From the NCBI GenBank assembly GCA_012934845.2, contig WNNJ02003189.1, positions 1 through 64,000 of the forward strand: a stretch of DNA of 64,000 nt, given 5' to 3'. The DNA comes from Pomphorhynchus laevis. Lineage: Eukaryota; Acanthocephala; Palaeacanthocephala; Echinorhynchida; Pomphorhynchidae. Shown in pieces: positions 53,610 to 63,732 of the stretch. A program made the translations under genes and the position numbers. Within the stretch, counting starts at the first letter, position 1. The number at the start of each line of letters is the position of its first letter. The notes beneath the pieces were generated by a model that had not been told where the DNA came from, made no database searches, and saw nothing but the letters and a program-made list of their open reading frames with translations.

Positions 53610-53910
53610 TTTCGTGTTGAATTCGTGATCAGTTTGATATTACTGGTATTCAAAATGACTTGGACTCAATAAATTAATTTTGCATATCTAATGGAATATT
53701 GATAAATTCTACTAAATGTTAATACATGAGGATAGCTCATTTATACAATCACAGCTCCTATTAAATTAGTAACATATCTATAAATAAAACACAAATTTCA
53801 TGATTTACGAGTAACAATGTGTGATATGAATTTACCATTCCGATAAAACGTCATCAACATGTAGCTTTATTAATATCATTATTCAATCTTTTGGATAATT
53901 ATAAATACGT
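53610..53910 (+). pseudogene. LINE RT fragment (post-catalytic region)
   Basis: Interrupted text DQFDITGIQNDLDSIN followed by FCISNGILINSTKC and YMRIAH. This follows the CR1/Jockey order after the catalytic motif (LQxDLDxxxxWxxxNGLxxNxxKC). Several stops; both ends absent. Confidence 0.5.
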
Positions 53911-53944
53911 ATCATTATAAATACGTATAAATGTTTGTTTCACT

Positions 53945-55050
53945 AGGTAAAAAGGATTTATTTCGATGTGGCAAATTCGTGGCGACACATACTTACATGA
54001 TCACAACAAAAAGAAACAAAAAAATCTAAATCATTTGTAAAGAAGGTGGAAACGGAGGAGGTATTTGAATGTGATAAATGAAGGAGCGCAGCGGATGTTG
54101 AGTGGGAGCTGATTCCATGCGAGGGGGCGGCAACGAGGAAGGATCGAATACCGTAGTTATTGGAGTAAATTGGAACGTGGGGTGAAGGTAATAACGGGAA
54201 TGCAGTGATAAAGATGTAGGGCGAGTGTCGTCTAAGAAAAGGAGGTTGATGAACGATGGGGAGCCGACAGCGATGAGATGAAAAGTTACGAGAAGAACGC
54301 GGAGTTGGATGCGGGATGTGAATGGTGGGCCAGGAGAGTTGGGCAAAATATGTGGATGTGTGGTCAAAGCGACGGAGACGAAAGAGCACTCGAACGGCGG
54401 TGTTGATTATTCGTTGTAGCAGTAGGATTATGGATTTTAGAGAATTGGCGAAAAGGCTAAGGCAGTAATCAATTTTAGGGAAAAGAAGCGATGAAAGAAT
54501 AGACATACAAAAACGGAAGTCGATAAGTGGCCGGATACGGCGGATGTCACGGAGAATTAAGTTAGACGAGCGGACCTTGTCACTGACGAAGGGTTTAAAG
54601 GAAATGTGATCATCGAAATAGGAGCCTAAGAAAGTAAGATTGTGGACTATGGGGATGATTTATGAGGCAAAAGATACAGGGGAGGATATAGATAGGCGTT
54701 TGTAGATAGAAGAAATACAGTTGGAAGTAGAAATGCCGATATTGTGTACGCGATTAGCGGGTGCATGAGCATAGATAAAGTTGTCATTGGCGTATTGCAT
54801 GACGTTAAAGGAGTAATGTTTGATAAACAAATATGGATCGCCAAGTAGAAGCGAGAAAAGCAGGGGACGTAGGACTGAACGAGTTGGGACCCCTTAGAAA
54901 ATAGGGATGGGATGATGATGAATTAGAACATACGCTAAAAAACGGTCGGGTAGATATGAGGCAAATCATGCTACGGATGAGTAAAAAAAAGCCGTAATCA
55001 TAACGGAGGCGAGAAAGTGGATGGAGTGGTCAATAATGTCGAAGGCGGAT
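53945..55050 (-). pseudogene. L2-like LINE 3' part (family A)
   Basis: RT C-terminal half on the minus strand (54506-53958): SILSSLLFPKIDYCLSLFAN, RIINTAVRVLFRLRRFDHTS. Upstream text follows from RT5-RT6 (54840-54600). The 3' end at 53945-54000 has a mutated hairpin (TCGTGGCGACACATAC). Frameshifted near 54370. Confidence 0.8.
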
Positions 55051-55560
55051 ATGAGTTTGAGTTTTTGTATGCGTGCCAACTGCACGCTTACAAGATTACG
55101 AACAAAAAAGAACACAGTAAAAGTCACAGATTAATTAGTTAATTGTTGAAATAGAATCGGATTTGGCATTTGAAGCACGGCATTGATGTTAATTGACGTA
55201 TATGAATGGGCAGGTGATTCCACGAGAGAGGAGCTGCCACTATGAATAAGCAAAAGCCAGAAGAGGTAGAGTAGTTTGGGACATGTAAAAGAAGGGAATT
55301 ACGGGAACTCAAGGAACAGTAAACAGAACGATAATTGTCGAGAAAAGGAAGATTGAGAAATGAAGGGGTATGAAAAGTTATTAGGAAAAAGTATTGATAA
55401 GAAAACGAATTTGAACACGACAATAAATTGTAGGCAAATCGATAGAAGCAAGATGGTAGGATGTATGATCAAAACGATGAAGATGGAGTACTCAGATTGG
55501 TGCGTTGAAAAGGATGAAGAGTGGATTTTGGTGAGCTGGAAAATATACTCAGACAGTAAT
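55051..55560 (-). pseudogene. L2-like LINE 3' end (family B)
   Basis: Minus-strand C-terminus FHTPSFLNLPFLDNYRSVYC, LLLHVPNYSTSSGFCLFIVA, SWNHLPIHIRQLTSMPCFKC. Hairpin GCGTGCAGTTGGCACGC at about 55068-55084. 5'-truncated near 55560, next to a CR1-like 3' end. Confidence 0.8.
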
Positions 55561-55866
55561 CCAGTCTTGAGAAAATGAGTAAAGATATGAGAGTCATACA
55601 TTATTATTAACTGACCGCCAAAAGAGCAAAGCTTAAAACAGGGGCATCAGTAAAAAAGAGAGAGAAATAAAAAAAATAATCAACAAAATAGCTGAAACAA
55701 GTCAGGATTCAAGGCGGAATTCAGCACGAAGATAATTTTTCAATTCTAATACATGTGTGGCCTCAACAACAGTAGATGGTAATTTATTCCAATGTTTGAC
55801 AATTCGTCGTCTTATGTCACCTCGGTTCCGCTTCGGTCCCAGTTTGTGTACAAGTTTAAGCTTGTG

Positions 55867-56595
55867 TCATCGTAGATTTTCATTAGCAGAAAGTGTAAAT
55901 AGAGGGTTTAAAACGTGCTTAGAAGACTGCAGTGTCCTCCACACCAACATTAAATCTGCTTTAATTAAGGACGTCTCAACATCGCATATGCCTAGAACGT
56001 CTAGTCTCTGAGGGTAGGGAATATCTCGAATAGAAGAAACCATATTGCTAGCTTTACGGAGAATGCCCTTAAGTAAACGCAAATCACCCTTAGATTGCGA
56101 AAAGACTGCTGATGAAGCATATAGCATATGATAAAGGGCAATCGAAGGAAACAGCACCCTAAATGAGTCAACATCTATTGAACCTAGCGTTCTTCGTAGT
56201 AGCCCTATAAAGCGTTGACATTTGCTTACAATATATCTTACATGATGACTCGATGAAAGATTGTTAGATAATATAATACCGAGATCCTTGACTTGATCAA
56301 CATTCTTAATGGTAGCTCCGCCTAAAGTGTACGAGCCAGAGTACATCAAGTGACCTAAATGCATGTGATAGGTCATTTCTATGCTAATAGTAAGATCATG
56401 TGAGTTGCACCACGAGTGTATAAAATCTATGTCCTTCTGAAGCCGGTTATGTTTGGAAAGATCCCGAATACCATTCCAAATTTTGATATCATAGGCGTAC
56501 ATCGAAAATGAGCAATTGACATGACATATGTTATTGACATATATGTAGAACAGAGTAGGACTTATGACTGAACCTTGAGGTACGCCACTCGACAT
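55867..56595 (-). pseudogene. CR1-like RT C-terminal half (242 open codons)
   Basis: Starts within SSGVPQGSVISPTLFYIYVN; the catalytic box reads MYAYDIKIW (Asp pair disrupted to YD). It continues VKDLGIILSNNLSSSHHVRY and LRLLKGILRKASNMVSSIRD, parallel to the intact copy. Stops shortly before the expected C-terminus. Confidence 0.85.
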
Positions 56596-57027
56596 TGTTC
56601 GCCAACGTGATAAAGGGTTTTAACTTTCACCGCAAATAACCTATCTTAAAGGAAACAATTTAACCATCGAAGGATGCTACCTCTAATGCCCACATCAAAT
56701 AATTTACTAATTAAAATGATATGATTAACCCTATCGAAGGCCTTTGATAAATCGAAAAACAGAATAACAACTCAGTGTCCAACCTTCAAGGAATCACACC
56801 AGCTAGCTCGTGCACTAACTAAATTAGTAGTAGCAGACCACCAATATCGGAAACCATGTTGATGAATATTTAGAATACAATATTTTTCTAGGTATGATGT
56901 CAGAGAACGCAAAATTAGCTTTTTCAGAATCTTGCATGCCTCACAAGTCAGGCTCACTGGTCTATAATTCCCAGCAGCAGCTCTTGAACCTTTCTTGAAA
57001 ATGGGCTTAATGGTGGCTTTTTTCCAC

Positions 57028-58296
57028 TCAAAAGGTAAAATTCCTGAATCTATGGAGCAACGGTAAATAAGCCAAAGCGGAAAGCATAGTGCTAATGCAG
57101 TCTCGCAATACGATCGATGGTATATTATCAGGACTACTAATGAACGAAGGTTTTAATTTTCTTAGCTCATCGAATAAATGCAGAACAGAGATTTCGACAC
57201 TGGATAATATAGGGTGATCTATAATATCAGATGAAAGTAACTGATTGCTATCATTTGAAGGACTCGATATGCTAATAAGTTCATAGTGATCTGTAAATGC
57301 TTCTGCAATTTCGCTCGCATTATTGATAGAATTTCCCTCGGAGTTCATTAAGCTAAACGAATCCCATTGAGAATATCTCCGACCACGAATAAAACTAAAT
57401 ATATTTCGAGAATTCTGATTAAAGGACTTACACATGCTAGTAAAATAGGTATGACGTATACTTCGTTTAATCGAAGTGACTCCATTTCTAATAACCTTGT
57501 ATGAGGAGAAAGATCTAATACCCCGTTTGAAATCCAGGAAGGCGCGATCTCGTTTTACTAGAAGAGATCGTATGGACGCATCCACCCATACAGGATGCTT
57601 CAGTCTTTTTCGAATAGAGCATACAGGCATATGTGCCAATAATATTGAGAGTAAAGTATTTCGGAACAAGTCCCACGCTGGCTGTATTCCTAAAATATAA
57701 GGGTTGGGCCATTGAATATTTGAGAGAAGTGTTATAATAGTGGAATAATCGGCTTTCTTGAAATTCGGAAATTTATTACAATTAGAAGATACTTTGAGAT
57801 CACGGTTAATAAGAAAATCGATGGTAGCATGATCACTTGAACCGATTGGAGGACCGTACTTAATATTCCCAATAGCATTCTCCTTGACAGTAATACATAT
57901 GTCGAGCAAAGAAGACTTATCCTTCCTATATCGCGTATGCTCATGGACATGCTGAAATAAGTTTAAAGTATTAAAAACTTCTAAGAGTTCACAAGAACCA
58001 TGATCACACCCACTAATGGGAACATAATCCTTCCAGTTTACTTTTGGCATATTAAAGTCTCCTAAAATAACCAAATCTCCATCTTTAGACATTTTTACAT
58101 AACTAAGCAGAAAGAATTGAATAGAGGCAGTTGACGAACATGGAGGTTGGTAAAATATACCGGACGTTAGGTTGCTAATCCCTTGGTTAATAGATACCCA
58201 CAAATAATCATATTCAGACGAAGAATTACTAGATTCGACTATTTTTACAGATAATGGGTCTCTTATATAAAGAGCGACACCAACACACTGCGGCAT
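57028..58296 (-). pseudogene. CR1-like ORF2 endonuclease and linker (422 open codons)
   Basis: Longest open part of the minus-strand CR1-like copy. VGVALYIRDPLSVKIVESSN, LVILGDFNMPKVNWKDY, SSLLDICITVKENAIG and GSSDHATIDFL are endonuclease landmarks. The linker (KRSIRHTYFTSMCKSFNQNS) leads toward RT0, PSFISSPDNIPSIVLRDC. Frame lost after 57028. Confidence 0.85.
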
Positions 58297-58465
58297 TGTC
58301 TATCCCCACGAATAAGAGTATATCCCTCGATACTTATTTCAGAATCAAGTATGTCTATACTTAGCCAGGTCTCAGTGAGAGCTATTATATCGTACCGCGT
58401 CGTCGACAAACGCACCGTCAATTCATCTAATTTATGGTAAATGCTAAGTTGTTCGATGAAGATGA

Positions 58466-59215
58466 CTATATCACATTTCTAATTATTAAATAAAGTGATC
58501 GGTCAGCAATTTTTGATCTAGACTTATGAGGATTAGAAGAGCTAGCATCTGAACCCGAAGATGAGCATGCATGATTTGATGTTGGTATACTTAGACAGAT
58601 TGATTTATCACAATTGGTAAAAGATACTGCATTATTCATTGGGTTACTGTTTAGATGGTCGATTTTGCTTTCGCAGAGGGAGATATGAAGTTCAGATATT
58701 GATGTCGAAGGCGCATGATTAATTTGTTTTTCAGCAGAAGGAAACTCAGGGTTGTCCGTGCTGTCCTCGACAGAGACTGCATAATTATCGCATAGTGATA
58801 ATGGTTTTACTTGATAATTCATATCGTTCGAATGAATGATATTGCTAAACAAGCGACTGCTGGTAGCTTGACACGATTTCGTCATATGACTGTTTGTATT
58901 ACAGGTACTAGAGACTGATAGCTGGTCAGCATGTGACTCATCCACAATGACGATTGAAGTTTGCTGAGAATGATTGCAATTTGTGGCTAACTGTAGTAAT
59001 TCGGAAGCACAGAATCCGCAGAGAAATTCTTTTGACAATATGTGCTTAGATCGGCTTGACGGCATTGCGACGGTTGTCTATACATCGCATCCAGATTTAC
59101 TACACACAACCTCGTGTCGTTCATAAGCAGGATCAGCGTTTACTGAATCAGAACTACACTTAGCGCTATTGTTGTGGGTTTGTTTCTTAGTTCTCGTCTT
59201 ATTTGTCTTTGCCAT
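58466..59215 (-). pseudogene. CR1-like ORF1 relic with Cys motif
   Basis: MAKTNKTRTKKQTHNNS, then CSKSGC, a stop codon where other copies have Trp, then TTVAMPSSRSKHI and KEFLCGFC. Spacing CX4C ... CX2C equals that of the intact ORF1 at 43221. It ends SLYLIIRNVI, where the RRM-like block should start but is deleted. Confidence 0.8.
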
Positions 59216-59378
59216 TTATATTGTAAGAATTTTAATAACCAAAACAATTTTAACGTCTTTGTTCTTTGTTCTTAGTTTTCTCGTCTTTGTTGGTAAGAAT
59301 GTGTGCTTAAGCTGTTAAAGTTTTAAGAGTTAAACTTTTAAGAGTTAAAACTAGCTTTTAAGGTTTAAGACTTGTTAG
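59216..59378. other. Junction between CR1-like 5' end and Penelope-like element
   Basis: T-rich and A-rich short repeats (GTTAAAGTTTTAAGAGTTAA, AGTCTTAAGCTGTTAAAG) that partly pair with one another. Probably the 5' UTR of the CR1-like copy plus filler. No gene. Confidence 0.4.
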
Positions 59379-60317
59379 AGTCTTAAGCTGTTAAAGTTTT
59401 TCAGTATTAATTCTACAAAAGAATTTTTAGCACAGACAAAAGGAATAAATTTTCAAAATATAAATACATACGATTTTAGTACTCTTTATACAAATCTAGG
59501 TTTAGTAGATATTAAAGAAGCGTTAGTAAATTTAGTTAATCTTATATTCGAAAAAAGATATACATATATATGTTATAATAATTATAACACCTATCTAACA
59601 AAAATTAAACCATCAAATAAATATAAATATATGGATAAAATTGAATTAATAGAATCCTTAAATATTTTGATAAATCAAAATTATTTAAAAGTAGGGACAT
59701 CTATATTTAGACAAGTAAAAGGTGTTCCAATGGGTGGTAATAGTAGCCCAATTATAGCTGACTTGTTTTTAAGCTTTATAGAATATGAATTTGTTCATAA
59801 CTGTGTAAAAACTAAATCTAAACAATATAAATATATGAAATATATATTTCGATACATTGATGATATATGTGTATTTAATTCTAATAATTTTTATTCAATT
59901 AGTGAGCACATTTATCCAGAAAGCCTTATTCTTAACAAAACCAATATTAATGATAAAGAAGGTGTATATCTAGATATGAACATTAAATTAACATTAACTA
60001 AAACTACTATTAATTTAAATCGTAAAGATGACATATTTAAATTTACAAGAAACATATTTTTGCATGAGCATTCATGCATACCATATAATATAAAATATAA
60101 TACATTAAATAATGAAATTTTAAGAATTGCAACAATATGTAATGATATTGGCTTTCTTCAAAATCATTTAAATAATTTAATAGATACATATTTTAAACTA
60201 GGTTACTATAAAAATAACATCAAGCAGAAAATAGTAAAATATATAAATCAACACAATAATATAAAGAATAAATTTAAACTCTTAAGTGGCAAATTTTTAT
60301 GGATGGATAATAAATAA
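59379..60317 (+). CDS. Penelope-like reverse transcriptase (5'-truncated)
   Basis: Open for 312 codons; the first ATG is at 59631, but RT motif text starts upstream (INTYDFSTLYTNLGLVDIKE, first catalytic Asp region), so the true start lies further 5'. Next come SIFRQVKGVPMGGNSSPIIA then DLFLSFIEYEF, FRYIDDICVFN (catalytic pair DD), DKEGVYLDMNIKLTL, FTRNIFLHEHSCIPYN and a thumb-like region to [15 protein letters not shown] and Y(I/V)DD are Penelope-type RT signatures. Ends 190 residues after YIDD without a GIY-YIG domain. A second, shorter copy is inverted at 61.7-61.9 kb. Confidence 0.82.
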   Translation, partial: SLKLLKFFSINSTKEFLAQTKGINFQNINTYDFSTLYTNLGLVDIKEALVNLVNLIFEKRYTYICYNNYNTYLTKIKPSNKYKYMDKIELIESLNILINQNYLKVGTSIFRQVKGVPMGGNSSPIIADLFLSFIEYEFVHNCVKTKSKQYKYMKYIFRYIDDICVFNSNNFYSISEHIYPESLILNKTNINDKEGVYLDMNIKLTLTKTTINLNRKDDIFKFTRNIFLHEHSCIPYNIKYNTLNNEILRIATICNDIGFLQNHLNNLIDTYFKLGYYKNNIKQKIVKYINQHNNIKNKFKLLSGKFLWMDNK

Positions 60318-60354
60318 TATACTTTGTATTAGAATAAGATACTAGATAGTTATT

Positions 60355-60445
60355 TCAGAGGAAATACATCATTAGCATGTATTTGGCCCCGCTGCTATGT
60401 TGGGTAGATGAGTTAGGGGCCGAAACCTGATAGCATAGCAGTTCC
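60355..60445 (+). ncRNA. Conserved structured RNA segment of the Penelope-like 3' region
   Basis: Hairpin P0 (AAATACAT 60362-60369 with ATGTATTT 60377-60384), then P1 GGCCCC (60385-60390) with GGGGCC (60416-60421), interleaved with P2 CTGCTATG (60392-60399) and CATAGCAG (60434-60441). The order gives a pseudoknot. Copies at 16.45-16.53, 18.57-18.67 (-) and 61.43-61.52 kb (-) keep the main pairings, with changes such as AAATACGT/ACGTATTT, GGCCTC/GGGGCT and CTGTTATG/CATAGCAG; P1 is weak in the 18.6-kb copy. Function unknown; GANGA and CGAAAC boxes inside resemble hammerhead parts, but the invariant C3-U4 are absent. Confidence 0.55.
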
Positions 60446-60675
60446 TCCTGATGACCTATAATTCTTATTCTGATACAACGTCTGTTATTTATTAGTCAAT
60501 TCATAAAAATGACGTTTATTTTAAATTTCATTTTTTTAACTTGATTTAAATTATAGAAAATCTAAAAACAATTATTAATTTTATTATTTAATTATTAAAT
60601 TTTGATTTAGCATTATTATGTTTTGTTTATTTTATAATTATATTAAATACGTAGACTCAGTTAGCTGATTTAATT

Positions 60676-61195
60676 TAGTGTGTTTAAGCTCATACATAAT
60701 GGGAAATCGATCAATCTACGAATTTGACGGAGGTTGCGGAGAATCAAGGTAGATAAGCGTACTTTATCACTAACGAAATGTTTAAGTGAATGTCGGTTGT
60801 CGAAATGGAAACCTAAGAAAACGGGATTGTCAACGATAGGAATAATTGTAGCATTTAATGATACGGTGGGAGGTTCTACGCTGATACGCCCATGAAGGAT
60901 CTACATTATTTTTGATTTATTAGGATTTAGAGAAAGATGAAGAGAAGAAAATGACTGAAAATTGAGGCAATACAGTTAGAGGCAGAAATGCTAAGATCAT
61001 AAATACGATAAGCAGGTGCGTGAGCATATTGAAAATGTCATCAGCATATTGCATAACATGAAAATTAAATGTATGAGAGATAGAAGACAAATCACCGAGA
61101 AGAAGAGAGAAAAGCAAAGGGCCTAATGCTGAGCCTTGCAGAACACCGGACGGGATGGAAGAAGGATGGAAAAGAGAAAAGTTAGAACAAATCAA
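60676..61195 (-). pseudogene. L2-like LINE fragment between inverted Penelope-like copies
   Basis: Minus-strand RT text SIPSGVLQGSALGPLLFSLL then MQYADDIF (catalytic motif kept), followed by RT6-RT7 and TFLGFHFDN-type sequence in other frames (to about 60690). It is bordered on both sides by Penelope tails that end in GTTAGCTGATT (left, plus strand) and AATCAGCTAAC (right, minus strand). Confidence 0.78.
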
Positions 61196-61945
61196 ATCAG
61201 CTAACTGAGTCTACGTATTTAATATAATTATAAAATAAACAAGACATAATAATGCTAAATCAAAATTTAATAATTAAATAATAAAATAAATAATTTTTAT
61301 GAGATTTTTTTAATAATTTATATCAAGTTAAAATAGAAAATTGGAATTTTCAAATAAAGTCATTTTATGAATTGACTAATAAATAACAGACGTTGTATCA
61401 AAATAAGGATTAGAGGTCATCAAGAGGAACTGCTATGCTATTAGGTTTCAGCCCCTACATCCTCTACCGAGCATAGTAGCGAGGCCAAATACGTGTTAAG
61501 GACGTATCTCCTCTGATTAAATTTGATTACATAGTATCTTATTCTAATACAAAGTATATTATTTATTATCCATCCATAAAAATTTTTCGCATCTATTAAA
61601 TATGCATCTATTAAATTATTTAAATGATTTTGAAGAAAGCCAATTTCATAACATATTGTTGCAATTCTTAAAATTTTATTATTTAATGTATTATATTTTA
61701 TATTATACGGTATGCATGAATGCTCATGAAAAATATGTTTCTTGTAAATTTAAATGTCATCTTTACGATATAAATTAATAGTAGTTTTAGTTAATGTTAA
61801 TTTAATGTTAATATCTAGATATACACCTTCTTTATCATTAATATTAATTCTATTAGTAAAAAGGCTACCTGGAAAAATTTGTTCGGTTATTGAATAAAAA
61901 TTTCTAGAGTTAAATACACATATATCATCAATATATAGAAACATT
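61196..61945 (-). mobile_element. Penelope-like copy, minus strand, truncated in the RT
   Basis: From the tail tag AGCTAACTGAGTCTACGT (61199) through the tail, structured segment (61425-61525) and ORF end. RT text MFLYIDDICVFNSRNFYSIT and KEGVYLDINIKLTLTKTTIN lies at 61944-61750. About 100 bp near the ORF end is deleted relative to the plus copy (at 61610-61625). Breaks in the catalytic motif at 61945. Confidence 0.85.
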
Positions 61946-62128
61946 TATTTCATATATTTAATATAAATATATTAATATTAATATATTTATATTAATATAT
62001 ATAAATATATAAATATATTTATATATTAATATATATACATATATATTTCATATATATGAAATATATATGAAACTGGTAAGATATTACCAGTTTCGTATCT
62101 TTACCGGGACTGGTAATATATTTTCATT
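61946..62128. repeat. AT dinucleotide-rich segment and small palindrome
   Basis: TATATT-rich sequence 61946-62065, then a palindrome GAAACTGGTAA / TTACCAGTTTC (62069-62094) with a partial third copy (ACTGGTAATAT, 62109). Confidence 0.7.
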
Positions 62129-62129
62129 T

Positions 62130-63470
62130 ATTAATTTCTCCCCGTCTCAACTGACGAAGTATCATCTGTTCTCATGTCCTTGCTAAGCAAAACCTCACAT
62201 GCCAATACCCTGCCTACCCACATACTTAAATTCATATGCTCATTGATATTATCTTTCGTCACCGGTTTGTTTAACTCGTCCATCCTCAGTTGTATCTTTC
62301 ATTCACACTCGAAATCCGACAACGTTCGTCCCTTCCTTAAGAAACAATCGCTCGATCACTCACTTCCTTCTAGCTATCGCGCATTTTCACTCCTTCCTAC
62401 TCTTTCCAAGCTCCTAGAGCGCCTTATCTTAACACATATCAACGTTTAACTCTCTTCGTCCAATCTGCTTTACGCTCTAATAACTTCACAGATATCGCCT
62501 GCATGAAAGTTTACAAAGACCTACTTATTTCTCGTGACAAGGCTCTATCAAAAACCAAACAAGTCTAAAATAATGTGGATCTTCCCCCGTAAACCAAACA
62601 TATCTCCTCCCACTGTATCTTTTGTCTCATCGATCATCCCCATAGTTCACAATCTCACTTTCTTAGGCTTCCATTTCGATGATCACCTTTCCCTTAAACC
62701 CTTCGTCCGTGACAAGGTCCGCTTGTCTAACTTAATTCTCCGTGACATCCGCCGTATTCGCCCCCTTATCGACTTCCGTTCTTGTATGTCTCTTCTTTCA
62801 TCGCTTCTTTTCCCTAAAATCGATTACTGCCTTAGCATTTTCGCCAATTCTCCGAAATCCATCATCCTACCACTACAACGCATAATCAACTCCGCCATTA
62901 GAGTGCTCCTACGTCGCTTCGAATGCACATCCACATATCTTGGCCAACTCTCCTGGCCTACCATCCACCTCCGCATACATCTCCGCCTTCTCGTAACTTT
63001 TCGTATCATCGCTGTCGGCTCTCCATCGTTCATCAACCTCCCTTTCTTAGACGACACTCGTCCCACCTCTTTATCACTGCATTCCCGTTATTCCCTTAAC
63101 CCCACTTTCCCAATTACTCCAATAACTACGGTCTCCGATCCTGCCTCGTTTCCGCCCCACTCACATGAAATCAGTTACCACTCGACGTCCGCCGCGCTCC
63201 ATCCTTTATTGCATTCAAATGCCGCATCTGTACCCACCGCCTCGAAGCATGATTCAGATTTTTTGTTGTTGTGGTCATGTAAATAAATAAAGATTTTCTT
63301 AAAAGCAATGATACATCAAATAATAAACAAGTTGTCATTAGAGAAAAATAAAAAACATAGCATGTCTGAGAATTCTTCTTTCTTCAGTCTGTATAAAGTC
63401 CTCTATTTTGGTCATGTAACCGTGCGCCGGCACCCATTTGCCACGTAAAAATATTTTTTCTTTATCAGTT
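62130..63470 (+). pseudogene. L2-like LINE (family A) lacking the RT core
   Basis: Linker and RT0-RT1 (62160-62450: SHANTLPTHILKFICSLILS, SSYRAFSLLPTLSKLLERLI) run to KVYKDLLISRDKALS-type text, and at about 62548 jump directly to KPNKSKIMWIFPRKPNISPP, deleting the catalytic region. An open 250-codon stretch (62534-63286) then gives NLTFLGFHFDDHLSLKPFVR, LLFPKIDYCLSIFANSPKSI and INLPFLDDTRPTSLSLHSRY. The 3' end is interrupted by a 127-bp insert; the terminal hairpin resumes at 63420 (CGTGCGCCGGCAC). Confidence 0.85.
63283..63409. mobile_element. 127-bp insertion with 10-bp target repeats
   Basis: GGTCATGTAA occurs at 63273-63282 and 63410-63419, dividing the L2-like 3' end (normally a single GGTCATGTAAGCGTG). 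The insert is A-rich at one end (ATAAATAAAGATTTTCTT) and pyrimidine-rich at the other, and has no ORF. It could be a short non-autonomous retroelement or a severely 5'-truncated LINE. Confidence 0.75.
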
Positions 63471-63550
63471 TTGTTGTGGTATGTCAATGAACGCATTAGA
63501 GGAGCGGCAAAGTGAAAAAATATGAATAACCTGCACCGTTCTTACAATAT

Positions 63551-63732
63551 CTAAATTTGGCATTTAAAATAACAGATTAAATAAGCAAATCCATTATACT
63601 TTTTAAGTCCATTTACAAGGGCCGTGATTTCTTCATCACTTTCGGCTATGTATAGTAGATTTTTTAAATCCTCCGAGAATACTTTCCTATTGTCCCGCTG
63701 AATGTCATCAATAACGCGCTTTTGTACGGAAG
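63551..63732 (-). CDS. 3'-terminal exon of an unidentified host gene
   Basis: On the minus strand an acceptor (CATTTAG) at 63733 opens 59 codons plus a TAG stop (two bases of a split codon first). The product contains VFSEDLKNLLYIAESDEEIT and ALVNGLKKYNGF, helical and charged with balanced composition, unlike the retroelement debris next to it. It is reminiscent of small mitochondrial helical-repeat proteins, but I do not recognise the family. The rest of the gene lies beyond the window. A degenerate LINE 3' end abuts it downstream. Confidence 0.6.

Larger units (their letters stand above)
55598..59215 (-). pseudogene. CR1-like LINE, minus strand, nearly complete but decayed
   Basis: ORF1 starts at 59215, has one in-frame stop (TGG to TAG in the CX4C ... 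W region near 59084) and runs to 58466. A deletion then removes the ORF1 RRM-like region and the first endonuclease strand. ORF2 pieces: endonuclease 58460-57800 (ALTETWLSIDILDSE, LVILGDFNMPKVNWKDY, GSSDHATIDF), linker 57700-57100, RT 56957-56595 (NIHQHGFRYWWSATTNLVSA, SSGVPQGSVISPTLFYIYVN, with YAYDIKIW in place of the YADD box) and C-terminus to 55867. It ends with a TTAATAATAATG-type tail. Confidence 0.88.
59379..60665 (+). mobile_element. Penelope-like retroelement, 5'-truncated, with 3' structured region
   Basis: Comprises an open RT frame (59379-60317), a structured segment (60355-60445: hairpin AAATACAT/ATGTATTT, then crossed pairs GGCCCC/GGGGCC and CTGCTATG/CATAGCAG), and an AT-rich tail ending CTCAGTTAGCTGATTTA near 60675. 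The tail and structure recur in at least four other copies. No GIY-YIG endonuclease is visible, so it is either an endonuclease-deficient type or lost it by truncation. Confidence 0.8.

Noticed and set aside
60405-60430. Classical hammerhead ribozyme in the Penelope-like structured segment
   Set aside because: Boxes GATGAG and CGAAAC are present, but the invariant C3-U4 are replaced and no stem II forms; the crossed-helix model fits all copies better.
60422-60455. Permuted hammerhead using GAAAC then CTGATGA (60449-60455) downstream
   Set aside because: No stem I or III hairpins between the boxes and no stem II partner next to them.
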